Source: Maylandia zebra (lineage: Eukaryota; Chordata; Actinopteri; Cichliformes; Cichlidae). Taken from it: DNA of 64,000 bases. Below, piece by piece: positions 1 to 11,265 of this stretch (the first letter of the stretch is position 1; every line of letters begins with the position of its first letter). The stretch covers positions 20,101,560-20,165,559 of the forward strand of contig NC_135177.1 in the NCBI RefSeq assembly GCF_041146795.1, in the 5' to 3' direction. The notes beneath the pieces were generated by a model. It saw only the letters and a list, made by a program, of their open reading frames with translations, had not been told where the DNA came from and did not search any database. The translations under genes were made by a program, and so were the position numbers.

Positions 1-3000
1 AATCTTGCTCGGTTATTGAAACCAGTATGGTTTTATTTTTATTTTTTCCCCCCTCATTTGCTGGTGAACACTGTGCCACCGATGTTTTTTTGTTTGTTTG
101 TTTGGGTTTTTGGTGAAGTCAATTTGGTGGGAACTTGAGTCAAATATTTTAAATAGTGAGCAGAATTTTAGTTTTAATATGGTCTGTGTTTTAGTTCCTT
201 AATTTTGCTGCGATTTCAACGTAAAGGCCTTTAGTTTTGTGCTTTGAAGCTTGGCTCTTTAGAATGTGAGGTGGATTTGTGATTAACCTCTGCAGTTCTT
301 ATTAGGCAGTCTTGTGTGTGTTTTTTTTAAAAATTGACCGTTTTGGGTATTGGTGTAAATGGTGTATCTGCCCCTGAGAGTGCATTGCTTTTCAGATTCC
401 ATGGTGGTACAGTGAAATGCCGGGAAATTGGCACAGAGCTACAGATGCTCTGTTGGCAATAATATTATTCTATATCCTTCTGTCTACAGGTGCTGTTGTT
501 TGTGCTTCAGCATGGCGGTCGTCATCCGTTTACAGGGCCTGAGAGTCACAGCGGGTTCTGAGGATATTCGCAGGTTCTTCACTGGCCTCAAAATTCCTGA
601 TGGAGGGGTGCATATAATTGGTGGGGAGCGAGACGAGGCTTTCATTATCTTTGCTTCAGATGAAGATGCAAGAAGAGCCATGATACATTCAGGTGGTGTC
701 ATTAGAGGCTCACCTGTTACATTCCTGTTAAGTAGTAAAGCAGAGTTTCAGAATATGCTCGAAAGAACAACAAAAATTGTGGAGAGGGATCAGAAAAGGC
801 GGCTTGAAGATGACATTGGACATCCTCGCAGATCTATGGAGCCAGAGATGGGCAGGAGATCAGCCAGCAGATCGGGTGACAGTCCTCCACCCCTGCTCCA
901 GAGGGCCCCAAACACAGATGATGTGTTTTTGTTTCTAAAAGGTCTGCCTTTCTCTGTCACTGAAAAGGAAATTTGTGATTTTTTTTGGTGGTTTAGTTGT
1001 TGATGAAGTTGTTTTAGTAAAAAATCGCCAAGGATTAAACAATGGAACAGGTTTTGTCAAATTTGCAACAAGAGAGGATGCAATGGAAGGGTTGAAGAGA
1101 GATCGGGAATACATTGGCGCAAGGTATATTGAGATCTCCACGACAACATTGAATGATTGGCATCGGGTTACTGGTAGAATGCCAACAGCTGTCATAGGTG
1201 GCAGTTTCCAAAGGGGGAGATCACCCATTCCTGATCAGAGGGATCCACAGCACTGTGCAAGGTCACGATCACCTGTGGCTCAGAGGCACATTGCTCCTTC
1301 AGAAGGGGAGTACTGTGTTTTGTTGGAAAATCTGTCATTTGCAGCAGAAAAAGAACATATAAAACGTCTCTTTCATAATGCGAAACTTGGGGATGACCAG
1401 ATCCTGCACTTGATTGACTCTGACGGGAAACAAAAAAGATCTGCACTGGTGCTGTTCAAGAGTTTGCGTGACTATTGTGAAGCTTTAGCTCATGAAAAAA
1501 AAGACAGTTTTTCAATCGACTAGTGCATACCCGTCCAGTTTCGAGGGAGAACATGATTGCCCTTCTGAAACCTCAAGGTACCACTGTCCGGCCTTCTGGA
1601 AACTCTGAAAGGTTTCGGGAGGGGCCTGCATCTTACTCCAGTGATCCTTATGACTCAGAGAAGATATGTGTGTTTGTGCGAAACCTGCCATTCGATGTAC
1701 GAAAAGTTGAGATCATCGACTTCTTCCTTGGGTTTAATATCACAGAGGACAATGTGTGTGTGCTGCAGGACCGAGAAGGTGCTGGGGTTGGACAAGCTTT
1801 GGTGGTCTTTGGATCTGAGACGGAGGCTTTGAGGGCACTCATTCTCGATGGACGACGGTTTCTTGGGTCAAAAGTCATACTAAAATGCATTACACGTTCT
1901 GAGATGCAGGAGTTGGGTGTTGATCCACCAGTGGTGCAAGAGCCACTGCTGAGAGGGGAGCAGTACTCGGGCAAGAGCAGCGAAGCATCTTATCTCACTG
2001 GTGACACTTCATATCCTGACTTCAGGGTTCCTCGTGATGGGGGTATACCAGTAACTAATGCACAGGATAGCATCCATGGAAGTATTGATTATGAGTCTCG
2101 TGCAGCGCGGTCTCGTTCTCCAGAAGACCGGGGCAATGGAGTTCGTGGCAGTTTTCGCTCCCCTGTGGAGCCTTTTGACACTCCCACCTGTGTTCAGTTA
2201 CTCAACCTACCTTTCCAAATCAGAAGTGAAGAAATCTACGATTTTTGTTACGGGTATCGTATAATACCTGGATCTGTGTCACTGCAGTATGACCAGAGTG
2301 GAAAACCTAAAGGCTCTGCTACTTTGGTATTTGAGTCTCGTCGAGAGGCTTTAACGGCAGTTGAAGAACTAGGTGGGAGACCAATAGGGCAGAGAAAAAT
2401 AAAGCTACTCCTTGTGTGAAAGTAAAATTGCTTTTCATTGCACTTAAAATTCCAGGTGTAATTGGAAATGTAAACAATGTTGATTTGAAAAACCACTGCC
2501 TTGTTGTTGTTTTTTTCATTTTTTTTCGTTTTTTTTTTTTTTTTTTATGTAGGGTGGGGAAAAGGAGGGTGTTGGGGGCTGTTGATATGGGGTGGCTTTA
2601 TGATTCTAACTATAAAGTTAGCTTGCATGTATTTAATTTAGCCTTGTTTTAGCTGCTAAAAGCAATACTCTATTTCAATTTTTGATTGAACTTGTTATAG
2701 TGTGTATTCCATTTCATCTTACTGTCTTTTTGTCATTTTAAAATAAAAATGGATGCTTTTGAATTGTTAACATTAAATTAGGATCTGCTGATCAAGCTTG
2801 TCTATACAGGATACAGATAAATAATAAATAAAAAATATTTCGGGTTCAGTGATGTATTTTTTTTTTCTCCCCTCAAAGACCTGTTATGATATTCTGCATT
2901 TTATTGATTTTATTTTTTGTAGACAGCCTTCAAAGAACAAAACCTTAAATACGACCACCGTTTAAATGGCCACTACTCATCTGTAGTGGTGAATATGGTG

Positions 3001-3050
3001 TACTGACAGGTTTGAAATAATAACTATAGAGGCCTGTCTAAAACTATTGC
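1..3050. repeat. Left copy of a tandem segmental duplication
   Basis: This stretch is nearly identical to 6458-9493. It covers a 5' intron, the rbm12b-like coding exon and the 3' UTR, so it arose by DNA duplication and not by retroposition. Homology stops on the right after a shared 'aaactattgc'. On the left it runs off the window, so the real unit may be larger. Differences are scattered single substitutions and small length changes in homopolymers. Confidence 0.95.
512..2419 (+). pseudogene. rbm12b: RBM12B-like RNA-binding protein, left copy, frameshifted
   Basis: This is the left paralogue of the intact gene at 6968-8872, with the same start context (ATG at 512 just after a splice acceptor) and the same stop codon. 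Two length changes disturb the frame: a T run near 980 is one base longer than in the intact copy, and an A run near 1496 is two bases longer. The net change is +3, so the original frame returns after about 180 codons of altered reading, but stops are met in between. Outside that stretch the predicted RRM domains are intact. Of about a dozen substitutions against the right copy, most change the amino acid, and three replace a methionine (two by Leu, one by Phe). This suggests relaxed constraint. Because both indels lie in homopolymers, assembly error is a real alternative to pseudogenisation. Confidence 0.8.
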
Positions 3051-3827
3051 TTGCTCCGCTACTGCTGCGCCCTAGCTTCAGCATGAGTGAATGGTGGTAC
3101 GACCGAGCCAGAATGCGCTCACATAGCTAGCGAAGAGTTGTGGGAGAGCTCTAAAACACAAATGATAGCGAATGCAGCGCCTCGGGAAGTGTTTAAAATG
3201 ACAAGACTAACAGTCTGATCCCCCAACGAAGTCTTATGAGCATGTGTTTTAGCCAATTTCTATTTGTATCAGCCACTAATCGAGTGCCTCTGTTTCTGAG
3301 GCTTCTCTGTTCAGCATCACATGATATGGGTGCACAGCTGGCGCGAACCCCGGAGCGCACTGCGGCTCCTACGAGTCAAACAACCAGTTAAAATTTCAAA
3401 AAGGCAGGCCTTGTTAGAGAGCATCACACAGTGGTTAAAATCTCAATAACAGAGACCTTGGTCCTTTGATAAACATATTTCATGCTTCATTTATTTGATG
3501 TTGTTTATCATAGTCTATTTGATTGATTACTTTTTGTTCTGCCTATTCAGTTTTTTTGTCATCCACTGGAACAATTTGAACTGCACTAATGTGATGATGG
3601 AAAGAGAAATACTTTTGTTATCCCATACTTTCTTTTAATTCTTTTGGCACAGCAGTTGCAATGAATAATAATATTACTGATGATGATAATATGCAGGAGA
3701 TGATTCTGTGCCTGACAGATACTTTAAATTATTGAGGTTGATCACAAGTGATATGAAAGATTTCCTTTATCTGTCCTTGTGCCATCAGAGCTGAATCAGC
3801 CTGTTAGAGAAAGTGATCTGCTGTCTT
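3051..3827. other. Unassigned sequence right of the left duplicate
   Basis: I see no gene here. If the duplication is a simple head-to-tail tandem, this is the beginning of the second unit, homologous to sequence lost off the left edge of the window. Confidence 0.4.
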
Positions 3828-4096
3828 TGGAAGCCCGTTTCCGCCACAAAGTATCCATAACTCAAAGTTTCGCGTTATCTTTCTTGAAATTTCGACTTAT
3901 GGACTCAAAATTTTGAGATAAGTAACGCAAAATTTTGACTCACTTTTCTCAAAATTTGGCAGAGCTAACTTGAAATTTTGAGTTCATAAGTCAAAATTTT
4001 GAGAAAATAACTCAAAGATTTGAGAAAGATAACTCGAAATTTCAAGTTATGGATACTTATTTTTCTTCCTTTTTTAGTGGTGGAAATGGGCTTCCA
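3828..4096. mobile_element. Foldback MITE with long terminal inverted repeats
   Basis: The left end (TGGAAGCCCGTTTCCGCCAC) is the inverse of the right end (GTGGTGGAAATGGGCTTCCA), and the inverted match continues inward through 'AAGTATCCATAACT' and 'GTTATCTTTCT'. The middle consists of reiterated, mutually inverted 'AAATTTTGAG'-type words, so the whole 269 bp can fold on itself. There is no coding capacity. I could not identify a clear target-site duplication, so the superfamily is open. Confidence 0.75.
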
Positions 4097-4280
4097 TAAA
4101 AAATTGCAGAGCGGTTTATTCAGTTTGCTGGTATCAGCTCCAATGCTGCTCCCGCAGCAGACTACACCAAAGTACACTGCACTCACAATACCTAAAGGGC
4201 AGATTTCATCTGATTGCCGGATCTCTGTTTTGATTTGTTCTTCTTTTTTTTGTATTATCATTAGGCATAGCAGAAAATAT

Positions 4281-4282
<2 letters not shown>

Positions 4283-4350
<68 letters not shown>
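4283..4350. repeat. (AC)n microsatellite
   Basis: An uninterrupted run of 34 AC dinucleotides. Confidence 0.98.
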
Positions 4351-4351
<1 letters not shown>

Positions 4352-4355
<4 letters not shown>

Positions 4356-6457
4356 ATATAAAACTGTATATTGTGGGGGAAAAAACTCTAGATGAATGTA
4401 ACTTTGGAGAAGATTTTAAATGTGTTAAGGATACAGGCTGGTTAATTAGCAAGTCAACTAATGGTTAGGCTCTGCTAGAACTTTGCCTGAGCATTCTCAC
4501 GCCGGTACAGTAGACGGCAACATGCACCTTTGACTTCGGTTTGGACCGCGCCGCCTGAGGAAGAAGGAAAAAAAGGCGCCGAAGAAGGCCACTTTCCCAC
4601 TTTCGCGTTTCAGACCACACTCCATACCAGTTGGTGGCGGTAATGCACCATTCAGTTGTTTGTCAACTGGCAATAAAATTTTAAAAGGAGGAAGAAGAAG
4701 GCCATTTTCCCCTGAAACAGTGCCGTGAGAGCGACGTACCCGAGCTTTATTGTTCTCATTATCTCCACTGCTCTCGATATTTTAACGAGAGTCTTTGGTT
4801 GCCTTTTGTGTAAGTTCTGACGTTGGTTATGTGACAGTATGGTGGTAATATTAAAAAACGAAAACGTCGTCATTGCTGCTGGCCGGGTTCGGGCGATAAA
4901 CGAGCTAACGCTAAAGCTACAGGCCTAGCTGGGTACAAAGACGAGTGCAGCTCAGCTCGACATTTTGTTCTTGGTTTCAGCGGCAGAGGCGTTTGAAGTG
5001 CCAGAAACAACCTGGGGAACAATCCACGTTAGCTAATTTCAGCTGGCATACAAGGTTACGATGTGTGCAGCTTGCGTGTATTTTACGTGTATATTTTGTC
5101 AACGATGCGGCTAACGGGGGCATGTCCGATTCAGTATTGGCGACGTGGTTGTTATGTACTTGGAGCACTGAGCTTTTGATTAGGTGCACGTTGGAGACAC
5201 ATTTAAGTCATTTAGCAAGTTATTGTACATGTTGGGGGTTTCTCTCTACGTGGATGGCCAACCTGGAACAGTTAAGGCTCTGTCGTTGGTCGTGCCCCCC
5301 TCCCGTGATGCATGGGTGGTGATTTCTGGTTGACAGCAACTCAGTTTGCAAAGATTCTGAGATCTCCCTGCCGTGCATGAAGGCGACTCATCAAGATACC
5401 ATGTTAGTTCGTTTTCTCATTGATATTGGTGGTAAAAGGTCCTGTAATTTTCACTTTGGGTTAATGATCTTGAACTGAGCAGTGACTTCAGCGTACTGCT
5501 GCATAAGGACCATATGAGTGACTGGCTACTTATTTCCTTTACCTGATACAGCCATTGCTGCTATAAACTGCACGTTTTGGAATCATTGGGAGAAGCTGGA
5601 TCAAGGCTGCAATGTAGTGAAGAAACCTTGAAGAAGAACAACATCCTGATTTCGTTGGGGTTTTTTTTCCTGCTTTGGTTCATCAGAAACAACAGTCTAG
5701 CTCGACCTGTCTGACCAGCTTGAAAGCAGGAAATCTGAACTGGTAACACAAAAAAGGAGTGAACAAAGGAGTGTGAATTTTCACCATCTAATTAGGTTTG
5801 CTTATAAGAAGATCCAAATTCATTTAATTATAATTATGAATTGAGGTGGACTTTGTGGTGGCTGAAGCATAAAACATTTTTTTTTAACTAGCTTTTTACG
5901 AGCAGTCAACTATTAACTTCTGAAACATTGGAGTGTTTTGCACAGCTTTGAAGCTAAAATGTACATAATTGATACATTTGGGTATTGTAAGTAACGTCAA
6001 GTAAGGACTTCTTTGCCCAAAACAAATGAACATGCTGCTTTGAGCTATGACCACACTGGTATACTCCTAGCTCTAAAGCAATACTGAAGGGTTTCACGTG
6101 TTGTAAATGTGCAGCTTAATGTGCTTGTGAAGTCTGAGACTGATTTGGAGCAGCGTTTGATCATGTCTGGAACAGATGGAGCAAAGGTTAACGGTTGGAG
6201 ATGTTATCTGCTGTTAAGCGTGATCTTGTCATTTTTTTCTGTAAGATGACAGTGCCAGATGAAGAACTACTCCCTACCCCCCCACCAAGCGCAGATTTCA
6301 CAGCTGGATTTATGACTGGTCATCGAGGCTGTTCTGCAGTTGATCACTTGGCTAAATAAGTGGACATTATTTATAAACTTGAAAGTGGACTCGCTATATT
6401 GAGGATTTTTCTTCTTTGGGAGGTGGTTTCATTTTCAGCTTGGCATCTTTCAGAACT
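4352..6457 (+). other. Likely promoter and 5' noncoding region of the right rbm12b copy
   Basis: No coding region is recognised. Near 4560-4700 lies a stretch containing 'gttggtggcggtaatgcacc' followed by GAAGAAG-rich sequence, which resembles a dispersed fish repeat. From about 4710 to 5110 the sequence is relatively CpG-rich, as expected for a promoter or first exon. The coding exon downstream begins right after a splice acceptor, so at least one 5' noncoding exon must lie upstream, probably here. The exact exon is not resolved. Confidence 0.35.
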
Positions 6458-9400
6458 AATCTTGCTCGGTTATTGAAACCAGTATGGTTTTATTTTTATT
6501 TTTTCCCCCCTCATTTGCTGGTGAACACTGTGCCACCGATGTTTTTTTGTTTGTTTGTTTGGGTTTTTGGTGAAGTCAATTTGGTGGGAACTTGAGTCAA
6601 ATATTTTAAATAGTGAGCAGAATTTTAGTTTTAATATGGTCTGTGTTTTAGTTCCTTAATTTTGCTGCGATTTCAACGTAAAGGCCTTTAGTTTTGTGCT
6701 TTGAAGCTTGGCTCTTTACAATGTGAGGTGGATTTGTGATTAACCTCTGCAGTTCTTATTAGGCAGTCTTGTGTGTTTTTTTTAAAAAATTGGCCGTTTT
6801 GGGTATTGGTGTAAATGGTGTATCTGCCCCTGAGAGTGCATTGCTTTTCAGATTCCATGGTGGTACAGTGAAATGCCGGGAAATTGGCACAGAGCTACAG
6901 ATGCTCTGTTGGCAATAATATTATTCTATATCCTTCTGTCTACAGGTGCTGTTGTTTGTGCTTCGGCATGGCGGTCGTCATCCGTTTACAGGGCCTGAGA
7001 GTCACAGCGGGTTCTGAGGATATTCGCAGGTTCTTCACTGGCCTCAAAATTCCTGATGGAGGGGTGCATATAATTGGTGGGGAGCGAGACGAGGCTTTCA
7101 TTATCTTTGCTTCAGATGAAGATGCAAGAAGAGCCATGATACGTTCAGGTGGTGTCATTAGAGGCTCACCTGTTACATTGCTTTTAAGTAGTAAAGCAGA
7201 GATGCAGAATATGCTCGACAGAACAACAAAAATTGTGGAGAGGGATCAGAAAAGGCGGCTTGAAGATGACATTGGACATCCTCGCAGATCTATGGAGCCA
7301 GAGATGGGCAGGAGATCAGCCAGCAGATCGGGTGACAGTCCTCCACCCCTGCTCCAGAGGGCCCCAAACACAGATGATGTGTTTTTGTTTCTAAAAGGTC
7401 TGCCTTTCTCTGTCACTGAAAAGGAAATTTGTGACTTTTTTGGTGGTTTAGTTGTTGATGAAGTTGTTTTAGTAAAAAATCGCCAAGGATTAAACAATGG
7501 AACAGGTTTTGTCAAATTTGCAACAAGAGAGGATGCAATGGAAGGGTTGAAGAGAGATCGGGAATACATTGGCGCAAGGTATATTGAGATCTCCACGACA
7601 ACATTGAATGATTGGCATCGGGTTACTGGTAGAATGCCAACAGCTGTAATAGGTGGCAGTTTCCAAAGGGGGAGATCACCCATTCCTGATCAGAGGGATC
7701 CACAGCACCGTGCAAGGTCACGATCACCTGTGGCTCAGAGGCACATTGCTCCTTCAGAAGGGGAGTACTGTGTTTTGTTGGAAAATCTGTCATTTGCAGT
7801 GGAAAAAGAACATATAAAACGTCTCTTTCATAATGCGAAACTTGGGGATGACCAGATCCTGCACTTGATTGACTCTGACGGGAAACAAAAAAGATCTGCA
7901 CTGGTGCTGTTCAAGAGTTTGCGTGACTATTGTGAAGCTTTAGCTCATGAAAAAAGACAGTTTTTCAATCGACTAGTGCATACCCGTCCAGTTTCGAGGG
8001 AGAACATGATTGCCCTTCTGAAACCTCAAGGTACCACTGTCCGGCCTTCTGGAAACTCTGAAAGGTTTCGGGAGGGGCCTGCATCTTACTCCAGTGATCC
8101 TTATGACTCAGAGAAGATATGTGTGTTTGTGCGAAACCTGCCATTCGATGTACGAAAAGTTGAGATCATCGACTTCTTCCTTGGGTTTAATATCACAGAG
8201 GACAATGTGTGTGTGCTGCAGGACCGAGAAGGTGCTGGGGTTGGACAAGCTATGGTGGTCTTTGGATCTGAGACGGAGGCTATGAGGGCACTCATTCTCG
8301 ATGGACGACGGTTTCTTGGGTCAAAAGTCATACTAAAATGCATTACACGTTCTGAGATGCAGGAGTTGGGTGTTGATCCACCAGTGGTGCAAGAGCCACT
8401 GCTGAGAGGGGAGCAGTACTCGGGCAAGAGCAGCGAAGCATCTTATCTCACTGGTGACACTTCATATCCTGACTTCAGGGTTCCTCGTGATGGGGGTATA
8501 CCAGTAACTAATGCACAGGATAGCATCCATGGAAGTATTGATTATGAGTCTCGTGCAGCGCGGTCTCGTTCTCCAGAAGACCGGGGCAATGGAGTTCGTG
8601 GCAGTTTTCGCTCCCCTGTGGAGCCTTTTGACGCTCCCACCTGTGTTCAGTTACTCAACCTACCTTTCCAAATCAGAAGTGAAGAAATCTACGATTTTTG
8701 TTACGGGTATCGTATAATACCTGGATCTGTGTCACTGCAGTATGACCAGAGTGGAAAACCTAAAGGCTCTGCTACTTTGGTATTTGAGTCTCGTCGAGAG
8801 GCTTTAACGGCAGTTGAAGAACTAGGTGGGAGACCAATAGGGCAGAGAAAAATAAAGCTACTCCTTGTGTGAAAGTAAAATTGCTTTTCATTGCACTTAA
8901 AATTCCAGGTGTAATTGGAAATGTAAACAATGTTGATTTGAAAAACCACTGCCTTGTTGTTGTTTTTTTCATTTTTTTTTTTTTTTTTTTTTTTAATGTA
9001 GGGTGGGGAAAAGGAGGGTGTTGGGGGCTGTTGATATGGGGTGGCTTTATGATTCTAACTATAAAGTTAGCTTGCATGTATTTAATTTAGCCTTGTTTTA
9101 TCTGCTAAAAGCAATACTCTATTTCAATTTTTGATTGAACTTGTTATAGTGTGTATTCCATTTCATCTTACTGTCTTTTTGTCATTTTAAAATAAAAATG
9201 GATGCTTTTGAATTGTTAACATTAAATTAGGATCTGCTGATCAAGCTTGTCTATACAGGATACAGATAAATAAAAAATATTTCGAGTTCAGTGATGTATT
9301 TTTTTTTTCTCCCCTCAAAGACCTGTTATGATATTCTGCATTTTATTGATTTTATTTTTTTGTAGACAGCCTTCAAAGAACAAAACCTTAAATACGACCA

Positions 9401-9493
9401 CCGTTTAAATGGTCACTACTCATCTGTAGTGGTGAATATGGTGTACTGACAGGTTTGAAATAATAACTATAGAGGCCTGTCTAAAACTATTGC
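6458..9493. repeat. Right copy of the tandem segmental duplication
   Basis: This matches 1-3050 nearly base for base and ends at the same 'aaactattgc' word. It contains the intact rbm12b-like gene and its 3' UTR. A poly-T tract in the 3' UTR and a GT run near the intron are the main length-variable spots between the copies. Confidence 0.95.
6968..8872 (+). CDS. rbm12b: RNA-binding motif protein 12B-like, intact copy
   Basis: This predicted RNA-binding protein has 634 residues in a single coding exon. Its opening MAVVIRLQGL and the following stretch to DARRAMIRSGG match the first RRM of the RBM12/RBM12B family; the residues DARRA and SGG favour RBM12B. RRM-type domains lie at about 2-76, 136-210, 266-340, 383-460 and 556-634, the last with the RNP1-like KGSATLVF. 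Linkers carry SRSP motifs near residues 251 and 533. I chose the ATG at 6968 because an in-frame upstream ATG lies in an intron: a polypyrimidine tract and AG acceptor end at 6945. Likely nuclear, and probably acting in RNA processing by family analogy. At 634 residues it is shorter than my recollection of human RBM12B (about 1000). Possible poly(A) signals lie in AT-rich sequence near 9190. A frameshifted tandem copy lies 6.46 kb upstream. Confidence 0.92.
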   Translation: MAVVIRLQGLRVTAGSEDIRRFFTGLKIPDGGVHIIGGERDEAFIIFASDEDARRAMIRSGGVIRGSPVTLLLSSKAEMQNMLDRTTKIVERDQKRRLEDDIGHPRRSMEPEMGRRSASRSGDSPPPLLQRAPNTDDVFLFLKGLPFSVTEKEICDFFGGLVVDEVVLVKNRQGLNNGTGFVKFATREDAMEGLKRDREYIGARYIEISTTTLNDWHRVTGRMPTAVIGGSFQRGRSPIPDQRDPQHRARSRSPVAQRHIAPSEGEYCVLLENLSFAVEKEHIKRLFHNAKLGDDQILHLIDSDGKQKRSALVLFKSLRDYCEALAHEKRQFFNRLVHTRPVSRENMIALLKPQGTTVRPSGNSERFREGPASYSSDPYDSEKICVFVRNLPFDVRKVEIIDFFLGFNITEDNVCVLQDREGAGVGQAMVVFGSETEAMRALILDGRRFLGSKVILKCITRSEMQELGVDPPVVQEPLLRGEQYSGKSSEASYLTGDTSYPDFRVPRDGGIPVTNAQDSIHGSIDYESRAARSRSPEDRGNGVRGSFRSPVEPFDAPTCVQLLNLPFQIRSEEIYDFCYGYRIIPGSVSLQYDQSGKPKGSATLVFESRREALTAVEELGGRPIGQRKIKLLLV

Positions 9494-10989
9494 GTGGTGG
9501 GGGTTTTTTTGTGTGTGTGTGTGTGTGCTTTCTGCTCATTTTACATAATTTGTAAGCACTGGGAGAGCTGCACAGCTCAAACCTAGTGAAAAATTAGTTT
9601 AAAAAATGTGAACATTTAAAATGACAATTTCTAATTTTCTCTTGTGTATAACAATCTAAAATAACTTTGTATACAAAATTTCTCAAGACATTTAGTTAAC
9701 TGATAAACGGTAGTTGATCAACCACTAAGCACTTATCCAATGTTGCAACGAGGTGTACCGGGTCCTGGTAGCCGCCTAAGCAATGGCGAGGTGTGGCTTC
9801 ACATCAAATACGGCTGTTACAGAAGACCGTACAGTTATAAAAAGAAAAAACACTCCTTTTAATGCTGTAACGATAGTCAATACCTACTTGTACAGAAAAA
9901 ACATTCACATATTGATAAAATTGCTAATTAGATTAAATGTGGAAACAACACTACTCCCTTTTCACAACAGTAGAACGTGTATCGATGATGGTGACTGCAT
10001 GAGTTTTATTTTGAAAATTAAAATTCGGAAGTCGTGTTATTTGTGTTTTTTCTTCCTCTTGACTAGCATGACACTGGTGAGGCGAACAGGCTGAAATCCA
10101 CGCTGAGGGAATTTCGTTGAACTAGAGGTGAATAAATTTTAAACCTCAATATCTATAAATTCGCGCAATGAGCAGAGCGTTGCTAGTTAGATTTAATAGA
10201 TGTTTATAGGAGTTCAAACTTTTGCATCGTTTTCCAAGTTATGTTTTTCTATTACTTGTCTTATTTTTCTTTCTCGTTTTGTTGTTTTAACGTCATTTAG
10301 CCTATCTGTACACACAATGCTGACCATTAAATACGCAGCGAACTGTGAACCTTCACATCAACCGCTAATGTTAACGTTAGCTGCTCGCCGTTGCCTTGAT
10401 GCGCAGGCTTTACACAGATTCATTTTATTTTTTAGGGGGTGCCATGAGCGCGTTATAGTGGACAGCGGGATCGTTACACCTGTTTTCAAAAGTTGTTTTG
10501 TTAATGCAGTTAAATTGAGATTTAGATTTTTAGAAAAGGCTTTTAACAACTATTGTTGACAGCCTCATAAAGTTTGGCAAGTTAGCTTACATCCAGTGTA
10601 GTAAAGTTAAGCTAAATGAAACATGTTAAGTAATAAGTAAATAAACAACTAACATTAAACCGATTTTTATTTAAGTATATTAAGCCGGAGAATTTATTAT
10701 TTATGTAAGGTTCTTATTTAATTATTTTTCTATTCTGTTTCTCTGTATGCTAAACCTTAGGAGTTTGATATTTAACGGTCTAACCCTGACCAGACTATTT
10801 TAGCTAATAAAATGCGAATACTTTCTTTTTCTTTGAGATTTCCCTATTTGTGTTTATCGTTATCAGTAATTCTTCCTTTTCATCACAGATATCACACCGC
10901 ATTTAATCGTTGTATTCTTTAAACAAAGATGAAATGAAAAATTGTTTAAACAAAATTACTATTATTATTATTGTTGTTGTTGTTTGGCC
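9494..10989. other. Intergenic sequence, nothing recognised
   Basis: This contains a short GT run near 9511-9528 and AT-rich sequence. I find no homologous coding exon or clear repeat boundary. Confidence 0.4.
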
Positions 10990-11119
10990 AGCCTTGTCTG
11001 TGACTTCTTACAAAACACACTTTCACACCTGGATGAGTTAATGCCAGATGAGTTAATACTTTTTGCTGTACAATATAAAGTGCCTTGGGGTGACTGTTGC
11101 TGTGATTTGGCACTGTGTA
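10990..11119 (+). mobile_element. L2-type LINE/SINE 3' tail (outermost layer of a nest)
   Basis: The words 'caatataaagtgcc' and 'gtgatttggcactgtg' match the common fish L2-type 3' tail, which normally continues with 'tataaataaaattgaa'. Here it is cut at TA (11118-11119) by a Tc1 element and resumes at 13642 with 'tatataaattgaactgaa'. The left limit is approximate. Confidence 0.65.
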
Positions 11120-11265
11120 CTGTCATGTGAGAAAATTGGGACACCCCCATTAACTAATCAGCTCTTTATTATGAACTGTTCACATATCAATTTCCAATCA
11201 TGATTTTATGTATTACTGGAAAAGAAAGCGACGTAATTGCAATTAAACAACATAAATATAAATGA

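Noticed and set aside
6884-6967. Upstream in-frame ATG extending the rbm12b protein by 28 residues (MAQSYRC...)
   Set aside because: The stretch contains a polypyrimidine tract and splice acceptor ending at 6945, and the family protein starts MAVVIRL.
7246-7683. Minus-strand 145-codon open frame
   Set aside because: Complement of the rbm12b coding exon with no independent support; repeated in the left copy for the same reason.
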